Below, piece by piece: positions 51,444-61,028 of a stretch of DNA of 64,000 nucleotides. Position 1 is the stretch's first letter, and every line of letters begins with the position of its first letter. A program made the position numbers and the translations under genes. Origin of the DNA: Oscillospiraceae bacterium. Lineage in GTDB: Bacteria > Bacillota > Clostridia > Saccharofermentanales > Saccharofermentanaceae. The stretch spans positions 52,166 to 116,165 of the forward strand of contig CACYMP010000008.1 of NCBI GenBank assembly GCA_902775565.1. Direction: 5' to 3'. The notes under the pieces were generated by a model. The model was not told where the DNA came from, did no database searches, and saw only the letters and a program-made list of their open reading frames with translations.

Positions 51444-52802
51444 ATGAAAAAGAACACCTCAAACAAAAAGCCCGTAAAAGTCAATTCGCCTTATGAAGCC
51501 GCACGTCTTCTAAGGCTCCAGCACATGTTCACCGCAATGACGGTGATCGCGGTGCTCATGGCCGTGCTTATTACGGTCGCCGGGATCACAAAGCTTGCAA
51601 GGAATATCTCAGCTAAGATAGAAGCATCAAGGACCACGGGAACAGTCGTTCCGATCATATCGACAGAGAATTCGTTTACCACCGTGGCTTCACTCCATAC
51701 CGAGCTTCTGCCCGATAATCCGGAGGCTGATTCCATGTTCGGTCCGCTCAAAGAAATCCCCGAAGCCGAAGTAAAGACTGTCGAGCATTTTAATGTCAAA
51801 GGCGTCTATGTAGGCAGCGGCGGCAAGATCGATTCAGCCATAGACCTCTGCAAGAAGAGCGAACTCAACACCATAGTATTAGACCTCAAGAACGAATACG
51901 GCATCCCCTACATGTCCAAGAACGAGACTGCCAGGAAGATCGGTTATGTCTGGGACAATTACGTTCTCAAGGACATGATCGACAAGTGCCATTCCAACGG
52001 TCTGCGCATAATCGGACGTATCGTTTCCTTCAACGACTCGACCGCTGCCAAGAAGCTCCCCGAAAGAGCTATAAAGGACGAAAACGGTGAATTGGTACTC
52101 TTTTCGAGTGAAGGCAAGCGCCCCTTCTTAAGCCCTTACAATAGGGAAAACTGGGAATACCTGATAGAACTTGCCGAGGAAGCCGCATCTTACGGGATCG
52201 ATGAGATCCAGTATGACTACGTCAGATTCCCGGTAGGATACAAGAATGACAAGGTGCCTTATTACGGCGCTGAGGGAACTTATCCGACCAAGGCTGAAGC
52301 GATCAACCGTTTCCTGCAGGAAGCAAGGATACGTCTCCAGGATAAAATGGGCGTTCCGGTATCTGCCGATATCTTCGGTATCGTCCTCACTTCCAAGGGT
52401 GATGCAAAGATTATCGGCCAGGAATTCGAGACACTCGGATTGACGGGTATCGACTCCTGCTGCCCGATGGTCTACCCTTCCCACTACGCTTTAGGCACAA
52501 GGCTTAACGGAAGGACTTTCCCCTACCCCGACAAAGAGCCCTATCTCATCGTCTACAGTGTTTTGTACAGCTGCCAGTCGGTCTACCAGCAAAAAGGATT
52601 CACTCAGGTAAGGCCGTACATCCAGTCATTTACGGCATCCTACATCGGCAAGGGCAATTACATTCAATACGGATACAACGAGATAAACGCCCAGATAAAA
52701 GCCTGCCACGACCTGGGCATAACGGAATTTATCCTGTGGGATCCATCGGTAAACTATCCTGCGGGAAAATACGACGGTAATATGGCTGTCGAAACTGATT
52801 GA
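51444..52802 (+). CDS. DUF4015/GHL13-type putative glycoside hydrolase, membrane-anchored
   Basis: 452 residues. A basic cytoplasmic start, one membrane helix (about 30-52), a Thr/Pro/Ser-rich stalk (to about 110), then a TIM-barrel-like domain with FNVKGVYVGSGGKI, LDLKNEYGIPYMS, RIVSFND and QYDYVRFPVGY, the pattern of the DUF4015 (GHL13) family of putative glycoside hydrolases. Acts on an extracellular sugar polymer; substrate not known. Its mRNA seems leaderless (see promoter). Confidence 0.88.
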   Translation: MKKNTSNKKPVKVNSPYEAARLLRLQHMFTAMTVIAVLMAVLITVAGITKLARNISAKIEASRTTGTVVPIISTENSFTTVASLHTELLPDNPEADSMFGPLKEIPEAEVKTVEHFNVKGVYVGSGGKIDSAIDLCKKSELNTIVLDLKNEYGIPYMSKNETARKIGYVWDNYVLKDMIDKCHSNGLRIIGRIVSFNDSTAAKKLPERAIKDENGELVLFSSEGKRPFLSPYNRENWEYLIELAEEAASYGIDEIQYDYVRFPVGYKNDKVPYYGAEGTYPTKAEAINRFLQEARIRLQDKMGVPVSADIFGIVLTSKGDAKIIGQEFETLGLTGIDSCCPMVYPSHYALGTRLNGRTFPYPDKEPYLIVYSVLYSCQSVYQQKGFTQVRPYIQSFTASYIGKGNYIQYGYNEINAQIKACHDLGITEFILWDPSVNYPAGKYDGNMAVETD

Positions 52803-52860
52803 TAATTAAATATCCTAAGAATAAAATAGATAAGTTAATAAAGGCAAAAAGGAGAACGAT

Positions 52861-54150
52861 ATGCTTGATATCAAATTCCTCAGGACCAACCCTGACATCG
52901 TAAAGCAGAACATAAAGAACAAGTTCCAGGACGAAAAGCTTCCTTTGGTAGACAAGGTCATCGAACTTGACAAGGAATTCCGTGAGAGCAAGACCCGCGC
53001 GGAAGCGTTAAGAGCTAACCGTAACAAGGTAAGCAAGCAGATCGGCGCACTCATGGGTCAGGGCAAGAAGGAAGAAGCCGAAGAGGTCAAGAAGCAGGTC
53101 ACTGATATGGCCGAAGAACTTGAGGCGCTCTCTGTTAAGGAGACCGAGCTCGAAGAAGAGATCAGAAAGATCATGCTCGTTATCCCTAACATCATCGATC
53201 CTTCCGTTCCGATCGGCAAAGATGATTCCGAGAACGTTGAGATCGAGAAGTTCGGCGAGCCTTTCGTTCCCGAATTCGAAGTTCCCTACCATGTTGATAT
53301 CATGGAGAAGCTCGACGGCATCGAGCTCGACCAGGCAAGAGAGACATCCGGCAACGGTTTCTATTACCTCAAGGGCGATATCGCAAGACTCCATTCCGCA
53401 TGCCTTTCATATGCACGCGATTTCATGATCGACCGCGGATTCACATATTACATTCCGCCTTACATGATCAGATCCTCCGTTGTTACCGGCGTTATGAGCT
53501 TTGCCGAGATGGAGAACATGATGTACAAGATCGAAGGCGAAGACCTCTATCTTATCGGCACTTCCGAGCATTCCATGATCGGTAAGTTCATCGATACGAT
53601 CACAGACGAGGACAAGCTTCCCCAGACTCTTACATCCTACTCCCCTTGTTTCCGTAAGGAAGTCGGCGCACACGGCATCGAGGAGCGCGGTGTCTACAGG
53701 ATCCATCAGTTCGAGAAGCAGGAAATGATCGTTGTCTGCAAGCCTGAAGATTCCATGAAGTGGTACGATAAGCTCTGGCAGAACACCGTTGATTACTTCC
53801 GTTCACTCGATATCCCCGTAAGAACGCTCGAGTGCTGCTCTGGCGACTTAGCTGATCTTAAGGTCAAGTCATGCGACGTTGAGGCATGGTCTCCCAGACA
53901 GAAGAAGTATTTTGAGGTAGGTTCCTGCTCCAATTTAGGTGACGCTCAGGCAAGACGTCTCAAGATCAGGATCAGAGGACCCGAGGGCACATACCTTGCC
54001 CACACCCTCAACAACACATGCGTTGCTCCTCCGAGAATGCTCATCGCTTTCTTAGAGAACAACCTCAATGAGGATGGCTCCATCAGGATCCCCGAGGCGC
54101 TGAGACCTTACATGGGCGGCAAATCCGTAATCGCGGTACCTTCCAAGTAA
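52861..54150 (+). CDS. serS: seryl-tRNA synthetase
   Basis: 429 residues, cytoplasmic, charges tRNA-Ser with serine. The N-terminal coiled coil (about 28-105), class II motif 2 (FRKEVGAHGIEERGVYRIHQ) and motif 3 (end, TLNNTCVAPPRML) are clear, and GSCSNLGDAQARRLKI is as expected. AAAAGGAG precedes the ATG. The upstream gap is 58 nt, so there is no T-box leader. Confidence 0.97.
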   Translation: MLDIKFLRTNPDIVKQNIKNKFQDEKLPLVDKVIELDKEFRESKTRAEALRANRNKVSKQIGALMGQGKKEEAEEVKKQVTDMAEELEALSVKETELEEEIRKIMLVIPNIIDPSVPIGKDDSENVEIEKFGEPFVPEFEVPYHVDIMEKLDGIELDQARETSGNGFYYLKGDIARLHSACLSYARDFMIDRGFTYYIPPYMIRSSVVTGVMSFAEMENMMYKIEGEDLYLIGTSEHSMIGKFIDTITDEDKLPQTLTSYSPCFRKEVGAHGIEERGVYRIHQFEKQEMIVVCKPEDSMKWYDKLWQNTVDYFRSLDIPVRTLECCSGDLADLKVKSCDVEAWSPRQKKYFEVGSCSNLGDAQARRLKIRIRGPEGTYLAHTLNNTCVAPPRMLIAFLENNLNEDGSIRIPEALRPYMGGKSVIAVPSK

Positions 54151-54185
54151 ATCCGCCAACGATCAGTTGAACAAAGCAAAATTAT

Positions 54186-54209
54186 AGCTCCGGTCATCCG
54201 GAGCTTTTT
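54186..54209 (+). terminator. terminator of serS
   Basis: AGCTCCGG (54186-54193), loop TCAT, CCGGAGCT (54198-54205) and five T residues. It reaches the stop codon of the convergent GT-C gene. Confidence 0.85.
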
Positions 54210-55753
54210 CATATCCTCTTATAGAGTTTGTAGCCTATATAGCGTTTTGTGCCTCTGAAATCAACGATCGGATCCTGTTCAGTCTGAACCGCTTCGTAAT
54301 TATCCCAGTCGCTCTCAGAAGAGTAGTCGGTAACGATATAGTCAAAATAGCCTTCGCTTATCAGCCGTTTCTGCTCTTCCAGGATGGCGGAATACCCGTG
54401 CTCGATATTGAGGTAACAGAAGAACCTGTTCTGAGGCAGGACGCCTGCCGCTGTGAAGAAACCGGAATCCATGACATCGTATGTAAGCACTTTTGCATCC
54501 GGTGTCTTGTTGATGGTCTGCGCAATGCGGTACTGTGCCACATCATCTTTGCTCTTGAATATCAGGAACATATTCTTGTTAAGCAATAATGTGATCGAAT
54601 AAACCGTCAATAACAAAGCACAGGTGAGCACCTTGAGCAGCATCTGGTTCTTAAATGCCTTGCCCAGAGCATTGATTCCTTTGACCAACGGTATCAGTAT
54701 CAGGCAGAAGCAATATGACAATATGTATGAATAATAGTAAATATTTAGCTTCAGATAAATAACCACACTTTGGATCAGGAAAGTGACCACGAAAAGGAAC
54801 AGGACCTTTTTGAGGTTCTTTCTGCCGGTAAAAAACAGGGAGATCAAAGTAAGGATCAGCAAAGCTCCAAATACGGGATACATGAGCGAGATCACTATCA
54901 GATAGATGACCGTGATATAGATGTTGCTGATTACCGGGATCGACTGAATACCGGTTGCAGTGGATTTTACATTGTGATACAAGAAGATATTATTGTAGAA
55001 ATACCCTTCCCAAAGGTATTTCACAGATCCGTTCACAAGGAAATATAAGATGATTGGAACGCTAACGATAATAAACCCGCACAGGAATCTCCAGACCAGA
55101 GACCAAAGCCTTGCAAAGCTTTTCCTTTTGACGGAAAGAACCAGGATATAGATGCAAAAGCCGATCATAAAACCCGTAAACGTATACTTTATCCAGAACA
55201 GCGCCGCCGTTATCAGACCGCAGACGATCGCATCCTTGTTCTCCGGGAGCCCGTCACCTTCCACTATGGATCGCAGTCCTATATAAAAGGCGACTGTAAT
55301 AAGCGGGAAGCACAGTTCTTCCGCATTTCCGCCGAAATTAAACATGTAGACCGTATATATAAGAGAAGTCAGGACCGGAACAAGTGCTATCGTGAATCTT
55401 GCAGGAGTTACGAAAAGCTTGGCCGTTTTCCAGGAAAACACGGAAAATACCGAGGCCATAACGCTTTCGATTATCCATGCACCGACAAATGTCTTTTCGC
55501 TGATAAGAGCAGCCAAGGCATAGATAAGATAAAGAAGCGGCCCTTTTTGTTCGTAAAGATCCCTGTACGGAACCTTGCCGTGAATGATCCCGCGTCCCAG
55601 AGTAAAAAAGCAATTGACGTCGTCCCACAGATTAAAAGGATAGAGCGGAGAGCACGTTGATACTACCGTAATCGTAGCCGTGGCCATCAAAACAAGAAAA
55701 ATAAGCTCTGTCCTGGTCAATTTCCCACTGTTTTTCTGTTCCAGATTTGACAC
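54209..55753 (-). CDS. GT-C-fold membrane glycosyltransferase-like protein
   Basis: 514 residues, about 11-12 membrane helices. The first outer loop has NLWDDVNCFFTLGRGIIHGKVPYRDLYEQKGPLLYLIYA: the DD and the following basic/aromatic residues are the usual acidic catalytic spot of GT-C (ArnT/PMT-like) enzymes. A short C-terminal soluble end. Predicted to move a sugar from a polyprenyl-phosphate donor to an outer acceptor. Monocistronic as far as can be seen. Confidence 0.75.
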   Translation of the reverse strand: MSNLEQKNSGKLTRTELIFLVLMATATITVVSTCSPLYPFNLWDDVNCFFTLGRGIIHGKVPYRDLYEQKGPLLYLIYALAALISEKTFVGAWIIESVMASVFSVFSWKTAKLFVTPARFTIALVPVLTSLIYTVYMFNFGGNAEELCFPLITVAFYIGLRSIVEGDGLPENKDAIVCGLITAALFWIKYTFTGFMIGFCIYILVLSVKRKSFARLWSLVWRFLCGFIIVSVPIILYFLVNGSVKYLWEGYFYNNIFLYHNVKSTATGIQSIPVISNIYITVIYLIVISLMYPVFGALLILTLISLFFTGRKNLKKVLFLFVVTFLIQSVVIYLKLNIYYYSYILSYCFCLILIPLVKGINALGKAFKNQMLLKVLTCALLLTVYSITLLLNKNMFLIFKSKDDVAQYRIAQTINKTPDAKVLTYDVMDSGFFTAAGVLPQNRFFCYLNIEHGYSAILEEQKRLISEGYFDYIVTDYSSESDWDNYEAVQTEQDPIVDFRGTKRYIGYKLYKRI

Positions 55754-55845
55754 CGGCTGTTTCTCCTATTGAACTTGATGTTTTATTATATCATTACGAT
55801 CAGGCAGTAATTATCTATCCAAAACATAAGCTCCAGAGTATTTTG

Positions 55846-56862
55846 TTATTCTCTTAACAGTATCTTGAGGCCTTTTCTGATCTTGTTATTATAGTCAGTC
55901 TTTTTCTTTATGAATTCAACGAGCAGCGATACCCCCAGGCAGTATGCAAAGCAGCAGACAAAGCCGAGTACCGGAATCCCGATCTTCAGAACATAGATGA
56001 GGTAATTATAGAAAAACCAATGGATAAAGAAGATGTTTCCGGAATGAGTGCCCAGTTTTTGGATAAGCTTTGAGATCTTTCCGTCAGTCCTGCAAAGATA
56101 TACAAACATCACTATGATAAGTGCCATCAAGGTAGAGATTGGGCCTATGCTCAGATACCATTTCTCCTCGGTTTGCGGCAAAAGGATATACCGGACCACC
56201 ATAAGGACCGACAACAGCAAAAGGCTGCCAACGGTAACGATAAAATCCTTTTTGTGCTTGAACCGCTCGATCTTTTCAAATACGCCCTGCTGTGCAAAGA
56301 GTATTCCGGCCATAACAATGACCAGATAATAGTTCAGCTGACCTCCATGAAGGAATTCCATTTTATATGGAATCAGCTGCGTTACAAGAACGACTATCGG
56401 TATGGAAAACCACGAAGTCCACTTCGCAAGATAATAAAGCAGAGGAAAGAGAACTATTACAACGATGAGGAAATTCACATACCAATAAGAAGCTATCTCA
56501 GGTTTCCCGAACAGATTGTACAGCCCCAACATATCGATGGGGAGGTTGAAAACGGACGAGGTAAAATAATCTATCAGACTATGATCCCAAATGATATGGA
56601 CGGTCAGATTGAAAAGATAGAAAAACCACATCTGAGAATAAAGAAGCAGCCATCTCTTAAGGATAAAACGGACCGGCTTTTTCTCATACTTATCCTTCAT
56701 CTGCAAAGTAAAGCCGTAAGCCGAGATAAAGATAAATATCCACACGCAGACCCTTGCTCCGGATTTCGGGACAAAACCCCAGTCCGAATCAAACGGGAGA
56801 TGATGATATAACAAAAGAAGAATGGCTACACCCTTCAAAAACCATGTGTCATCTTTGCTCAT
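55846..56862 (-). CDS. acyltransferase-3 family membrane protein
   Basis: 338 residues, about 10 helices. N-terminus WFLKGVAILLLLYHHLPFDS has the family histidine pair; SYWYVNFLIVVIVLFPLLYY and FIHWFFYNYLIY continue the acyltransferase-3 (OatA/WecH-like) pattern. Probably O-acylates a surface polysaccharide. No operon partner is obvious; a sugar transferase (54209-55753) is next on the same strand. Confidence 0.82.
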   Translation of the reverse strand: MSKDDTWFLKGVAILLLLYHHLPFDSDWGFVPKSGARVCVWIFIFISAYGFTLQMKDKYEKKPVRFILKRWLLLYSQMWFFYLFNLTVHIIWDHSLIDYFTSSVFNLPIDMLGLYNLFGKPEIASYWYVNFLIVVIVLFPLLYYLAKWTSWFSIPIVVLVTQLIPYKMEFLHGGQLNYYLVIVMAGILFAQQGVFEKIERFKHKKDFIVTVGSLLLLSVLMVVRYILLPQTEEKWYLSIGPISTLMALIIVMFVYLCRTDGKISKLIQKLGTHSGNIFFIHWFFYNYLIYVLKIGIPVLGFVCCFAYCLGVSLLVEFIKKKTDYNNKIRKGLKILLRE

Positions 56863-56896
56863 AAGGAAAGTATATATGTTTAAAGGGGGTGTAACA

Positions 56897-56926
56897 ATAA
56901 AAAAGGCTGAAGTTTGAACTTCAGCC
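56897..56926 (-). terminator. terminator of rpmB
   Basis: GGCTGAAGTT (56905-56914) with AACTTCAGCC (56917-56926), followed on the minus strand by TTTTTTATTG, 27 nt after the rpmB stop. Confidence 0.85.
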
Positions 56927-56952
56927 TCATTGAATCATTTGTTAGATAGCTC

Positions 56953-57150
56953 TTACGCTCTCTTGACCTTGCCGGAACGCAGGCAGCGAGTGCAGACATT
57001 CATTGTCTTGGGGGTGCCGTCAACAACAACCTTAACTCTATGTACGTTAGCCTGCTGCGTTGTGAGCGCGCGACGTGAGATCTGTGAACGCGTGATTCTG
57101 ATCTTTCTGCCAAAGAACATATCTTTCTGGCAAACTTCACACTTAGCCAT
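56953..57150 (-). CDS. rpmB: 50S ribosomal protein L28
   Basis: 65 residues, small basic protein of the large subunit. Starts MAKCEVCQKDMFFGRKI and contains C4 and C7 plus CTRC near the end, so it is the zinc-binding (C+) form. GGAGG site and an own terminator; monocistronic as is usual. Confidence 0.95.
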   Translation of the reverse strand: MAKCEVCQKDMFFGRKIRITRSQISRRALTTQQANVHRVKVVVDGTPKTMNVCTRCLRSGKVKRA

Positions 57151-57223
57151 GAAAACACCTCCTGTTAGTTTTTCAAACGCTTGACAATAATATCACAATG
57201 GCTCACGGTATGCAACAGGATTT

Positions 57224-58486
57224 TTACTTGGTTGCGAATACTCTTCGTATTGTAATTATCCTGCTCGTGATATCATCACCGGCCTTAAACTGCCTGAGCC
57301 TTATGGTTGTGGCCGCCGGAGAGATCATCAGAAGCATTCCCGTATCGGTGCAGACCGCTTCCTCATATATGGATTCACTTCCTGGAGCCGACTGCGGACT
57401 CCTCAAAAATATAATGTCTCCGGGCATTATATCGCTTATTATCTCTTCGCCTGTAACCGCGTCATGGGATAAGGTCACCGCCTGGCCAAGCTTGCTCTGT
57501 TCCGTCATATTTCTCGGCATACGGATCCCGTTGACCTCCGAACAGACATAAACAGCACCGTTGATGGATATTCCGTTTACAGTAACTCCGTTGGAAAGAT
57601 ACCTGGCATTAACGAAAGTCAAGAGCGAGCTGACAAAATATCTGCTCGAAACCACCTGAAGATCCTCTCTGGGATTGAGCTCGATAACGCCCGACGACCC
57701 TATCCAGCCTGTTCCTCCGTCGGGAAGGCTGACCTGATAAACACCTTCACGGCTTACGTCAGCGTATATTATCGTGTTCATCATTACCTTTGTTATCAGC
57801 GTACCGTTACTCGCGTGAGTCATGATATTTTTCGACGGATCCGAGATTACGAGCTTGAATTTGTGAAGGTCCGGCTCAACAGATGACGTATCCGTTGTAA
57901 GGCTGTCACTGGTTACCCAGCCGGTAAGACCGTCTAAAGTCTCGATCTTGCTGTATCCTTCTTTGTTATCACTGATGAATTTTACCGGCTCGTTGAACAG
58001 GACCTCTGAAATTCGCTCGGCCTCCGGCCAGGGATCCTTCATCAGTTTTTCGCTTGATTTCGTTATCACCCTGAAATTCTGGTCACTGTACTCGTATTCG
58101 ATTACAGGCTGAACGAAAAGCTGGATGTTAGTTCCTTTGAAAAGGTCGGGAAGAAATCTCGGAAGAATATAAAATATACCCGCGATAGCCAGCAGGAAGA
58201 TTCCCAAAGCAGTAAGAAAAGCGAAAATACGCTTTCTTCCTTTATGCTTTACGGTGGCCTGTTTGTCGGAAAGTCCCCATTTGTCCTGCATATCTTCAGC
58301 GCTGCCGTATGTTCCGTCATCACTGAATATGGATCTTATCTCTCCGTCGTCCCCGAACGTGACCTTCTTACTTATAAGCCTTACGCCTCTGGCCTCTTCC
58401 GGACGGTCATCAAGCGGGGAACCCTTCTTTTTGAAGGGCTTCCATAAAGAAGATTTCTTCTCATTTTCCGGCTTTTTGGATCTCAT
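57224..58486 (-). CDS. SH3-domain membrane protein with a degenerate NlpC/P60 domain
   Basis: 420 residues. Cytoplasmic start, one membrane helix (about 87-110), two SH3-like segments (about 150-195 and 215-265), then an NlpC/P60-like region: NARYLSNGVTVNGISINGAV ... VNGIRMPRNMTEQSKLGQAV ... IMPGDIIFLRSP. In active enzymes the DCSG motif and a later HVGIY are present; here they are SING and ESIYEEA, so the catalytic Cys and His are missing. A non-catalytic wall-binding or regulator protein is likely. Its start overlaps acpS by 4 nt. Confidence 0.7.
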   Translation of the reverse strand: MRSKKPENEKKSSLWKPFKKKGSPLDDRPEEARGVRLISKKVTFGDDGEIRSIFSDDGTYGSAEDMQDKWGLSDKQATVKHKGRKRIFAFLTALGIFLLAIAGIFYILPRFLPDLFKGTNIQLFVQPVIEYEYSDQNFRVITKSSEKLMKDPWPEAERISEVLFNEPVKFISDNKEGYSKIETLDGLTGWVTSDSLTTDTSSVEPDLHKFKLVISDPSKNIMTHASNGTLITKVMMNTIIYADVSREGVYQVSLPDGGTGWIGSSGVIELNPREDLQVVSSRYFVSSLLTFVNARYLSNGVTVNGISINGAVYVCSEVNGIRMPRNMTEQSKLGQAVTLSHDAVTGEEIISDIMPGDIIFLRSPQSAPGSESIYEEAVCTDTGMLLMISPAATTIRLRQFKAGDDITSRIITIRRVFATK

Positions 58487-58896
58487 CCGGGATTGTTATC
58501 CTTTCCGTCAGCGAGCATTGTACAGTATGCGGAAGCCATGCCTCCGTCATGGGTAAGGCTTACCGATATCGAGAAAACCCCAAGACTGTCAGCCTTTTCT
58601 TTGGCTTTTCCTTTAAGCTCGATATAAGGCGCTCCTTTTGCGTCATTAAAGACTTCAATATCTGTCAGGCCTATGCCCTCGCTCATTATACCCGTTCCTA
58701 GCGCTTTGCCGCAGGCTTCTTTTGCGGCAAATCTCGCGGCATAGCTCTCTGCCGCGCCTTTTATTCCGGCTCTGGAATTGCAGGTCTCCTGCTCCCTGCC
58801 GGTAAAGCATTTGTTTATGAAGCTGCTTTCGTGCTTTTCGAGTATCTTTTTGAACCTTTCGACCTCGACAAGATCCGTTCCGCAGAGAATCCTCAT
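58483..58896 (-). CDS. acpS: holo-[acyl-carrier-protein] synthase
   Basis: 137 residues. Transfers the phosphopantetheine arm of CoA to apo-ACP. GTDLVEVERF (Mg-binding Asp) and FAAKEACGKALGTG (catalytic Glu-Ala region) are intact, of normal length. It follows the DnaI-like gene by 1 nt and overlaps the NlpC-like gene by 4 nt, so it belongs to the dnaD-dnaI-acpS operon. Confidence 0.94.
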   Translation of the reverse strand: MRILCGTDLVEVERFKKILEKHESSFINKCFTGREQETCNSRAGIKGAAESYAARFAAKEACGKALGTGIMSEGIGLTDIEVFNDAKGAPYIELKGKAKEKADSLGVFSISVSLTHDGGMASAYCTMLADGKDNNPG

Positions 58897-58897
58897 C

Positions 58898-59779
58898 TTA
58901 AGATATCTTCCCTGCCCTTCCGAGCTTGCCGCTTACACGCATGTCACAGCCGTTTATAAGATCAGCGAGCGGCAGAGCCGATACAAGTATCGTGCACAGT
59001 CCGGATGCCGTACGGATCTCAAGAATGCTGTTGAGGACAGAACCGATATCGCCGTGCATAGTTACATCGTCGGCGAAATCGTCTATGATCAGGAAATCGA
59101 TCCTCTTCATGTCTTCCAATGTATCGTTCTCAAGGGATGCAAGGTTCTCGCACTTGGTGTAGAACGCGCTCTTTCCGAGGCTTATAGCCGTCTTGGTGAT
59201 GCATACGGAAAGATATGTCTTACCGGTCTGGGGGGCTCCGCTGTACAGCCAGAGCGCTTTTGAGGACGCATCACCAACACCGAGCATGACCTTGAGCATC
59301 TGCTTCTTTATTTCTGAGCGCTTCTGCCCGTCACCAAGATAATCGTCCCTGTAATTCTTCATCGTAAACGATGAGTAATCGCCAAGCCCGCAGCTCTCGT
59401 AGCATTCCTCGAGCTCTGCCTGCTTGCAGGAACAAACCTTAAGTGTGCCGTCCTTACCCTTAACAAAGCCCGTATCACCGCACTTGGGACAAAGGCTCTG
59501 CTCCTCATCGAAATCGGGATCGATATCGTTATCGCTTATGATCTGCTCCCTTTTGGAGATGAGGTTATTCTCTTCAATGTCATAACGCTTTGCCAGCCTC
59601 TCGTCATGATCGATCATGGCGATCAGCCTGTCTTTGCGGATGTCGATTATCCTGCTGTCTATTTCCCTGAGCTCCGGATATTCGGCATAAACACGACTCA
59701 TATTCTCATCGCGTCTGATTCTTCTAGCTGCCTCGGTTTCGGCCAGTCCGGCCGCGATCAGTCCTTTAATCGTCTTCAT
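58898..59779 (-). CDS. DnaI/DnaC-like helicase loader
   Basis: 293 residues from the ATG at 59779; a longer frame would start inside the previous gene. A helical start, a zinc-binding knot (CPKCGDTG ... CSC, about 112-135), then an AAA+ domain with Walker A GAPQTGKT and Walker B LIIDDFAD. Arranged like B. subtilis DnaI, which loads the DnaC helicase. It follows the DnaD-like gene by 14-nt overlap. Confidence 0.85.
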   Translation of the reverse strand: MKTIKGLIAAGLAETEAARRIRRDENMSRVYAEYPELREIDSRIIDIRKDRLIAMIDHDERLAKRYDIEENNLISKREQIISDNDIDPDFDEEQSLCPKCGDTGFVKGKDGTLKVCSCKQAELEECYESCGLGDYSSFTMKNYRDDYLGDGQKRSEIKKQMLKVMLGVGDASSKALWLYSGAPQTGKTYLSVCITKTAISLGKSAFYTKCENLASLENDTLEDMKRIDFLIIDDFADDVTMHGDIGSVLNSILEIRTASGLCTILVSALPLADLINGCDMRVSGKLGRAGKIS

Positions 59780-60863
59780 TTGAATCTCCGAACATGTCGA
59801 GGATGTCGTCAGGTATTCCGCCGTCATCCTTGTTTGCCTTACCTTCGTCAGAACGTTCCTTGGTCTTATCCTTCTTTCCGGATTCAGGTTCCTTATCCTC
59901 AGTCTTTGAAGGCTCTTCGTCTGTCAGGGAAAGACCGGCCTCTGCACCCGTCTTCCACTTGGTACCGCTGCGTGTCTTGCGGTGGGCGGACTTCCTGGCA
60001 TTCTCCTTATGCTCTTCCTCGTTAAGCTTGGCAGCCTTCTCAGCCGTATCGATCCCGAGATCGAACCACTTCTTGAGCGTTGTCTCGATATTCATCAGTG
60101 TCAGATTGTTCCTGAACTCATTTACACGGAATGCATATGCAACAAGCTCCTCAGTGGCGTTGAGATCTTCGACCCAGCTGTAGATCCTTGATATATCAAG
60201 GTCTGTCAGGTGCTTGCGCATAGTCTTGCTGCAGAGTTTGACGACACGCTCCTTGAGAGAATTCTGTTCAAGATACTTCTCGAGCCTGTCAGCCGTCGTG
60301 TATCCTTTCTCGAACCAGTGGGAAGCAACGCTTGCCATTGCGTTGTATTTCCTCAATATCCCTTTCTGGTAACCTTCCTCGAAGAGCTTATAGCATACAG
60401 TGCCCTCGAATCTGTATTCATAAAGGCACTTGTCGATAAGACGGTAATAGTTGTAATCCATAAGTCCTCGGAAGAAGGTTCTCGATATCGATGCAGCAAG
60501 CGTCTTATGCTGTTCGGGATCGCTCATCATGCCGGGAATGTCGCCTTCTTCTCCCCTTGCTTTGCAGGATGCGACATAGTCCTTAACCTCGCGGCGCTTC
60601 AGATCTTCCATTACGAACTTATCTTTTGAAGATACGATCAATCCCGCGCCCAAAAGCTCGGCCATCGTCTCCTTGACCTTGCTCTCCGGAATGACTCTGT
60701 ATGCCTTAACGGAGTCCTCATCGAACTCATCTGTTCCGGCAGTCATGTTAAGCCACAGATAAACGACTACCGCTTCCCGTGACAGATCCTGAAGGTATCT
60801 GATCACGAAAATATCATCCAGCTGGCTCTGAGATATCACAAGCTCACTGTAATCGTCATTCAT
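59766..60863 (-). CDS. DnaD-domain replication protein
   Basis: 365 residues. N-terminal winged-helix DnaD-like region (about 20-120), C-terminal DnaD/DnaB2-type helical domain (about 210-270, with YSWVEDLNATEELVAYAF), then a highly charged Lys/Glu/Asp tail. Works with the DnaI-like loader downstream in helicase loading at the origin. Family assigned by domain order; the sequence is divergent. Confidence 0.78.
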   Translation of the reverse strand: MNDDYSELVISQSQLDDIFVIRYLQDLSREAVVVYLWLNMTAGTDEFDEDSVKAYRVIPESKVKETMAELLGAGLIVSSKDKFVMEDLKRREVKDYVASCKARGEEGDIPGMMSDPEQHKTLAASISRTFFRGLMDYNYYRLIDKCLYEYRFEGTVCYKLFEEGYQKGILRKYNAMASVASHWFEKGYTTADRLEKYLEQNSLKERVVKLCSKTMRKHLTDLDISRIYSWVEDLNATEELVAYAFRVNEFRNNLTLMNIETTLKKWFDLGIDTAEKAAKLNEEEHKENARKSAHRKTRSGTKWKTGAEAGLSLTDEEPSKTEDKEPESGKKDKTKERSDEGKANKDDGGIPDDILDMFGDSNEDD

Positions 60864-60952
60864 CGGGTAGTTCTCCGTTCCTTATATTAAATCGAAGATA
60901 ATTATATCATGTTTGCGCGTCCTATACGGGTTCACTGCCACTTTTGACCTCA

Positions 60953-60987
60953 AAAACAAACCCGGTCCGGAACAAGTCCGGACCGGG
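60953..60987 (-). terminator. terminator of nifJ
   Basis: CCCGGTCCGGA (60961-60971), loop ACAAG, TCCGGACCGGG (60977-60987); TTTGTTTTTG follows on the minus strand. It lies 42 nt after the nifJ stop. Confidence 0.85.
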
Positions 60988-61028
60988 ACAGGTGATCCTG
61001 ATTTAATTGTACCGTTTAAGGCCTGCTA

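Noticed and set aside
52803..52860. T-box leader of serS
   Set aside because: The gap between the upstream stop and serS is only 58 nt, too short for a T-box.
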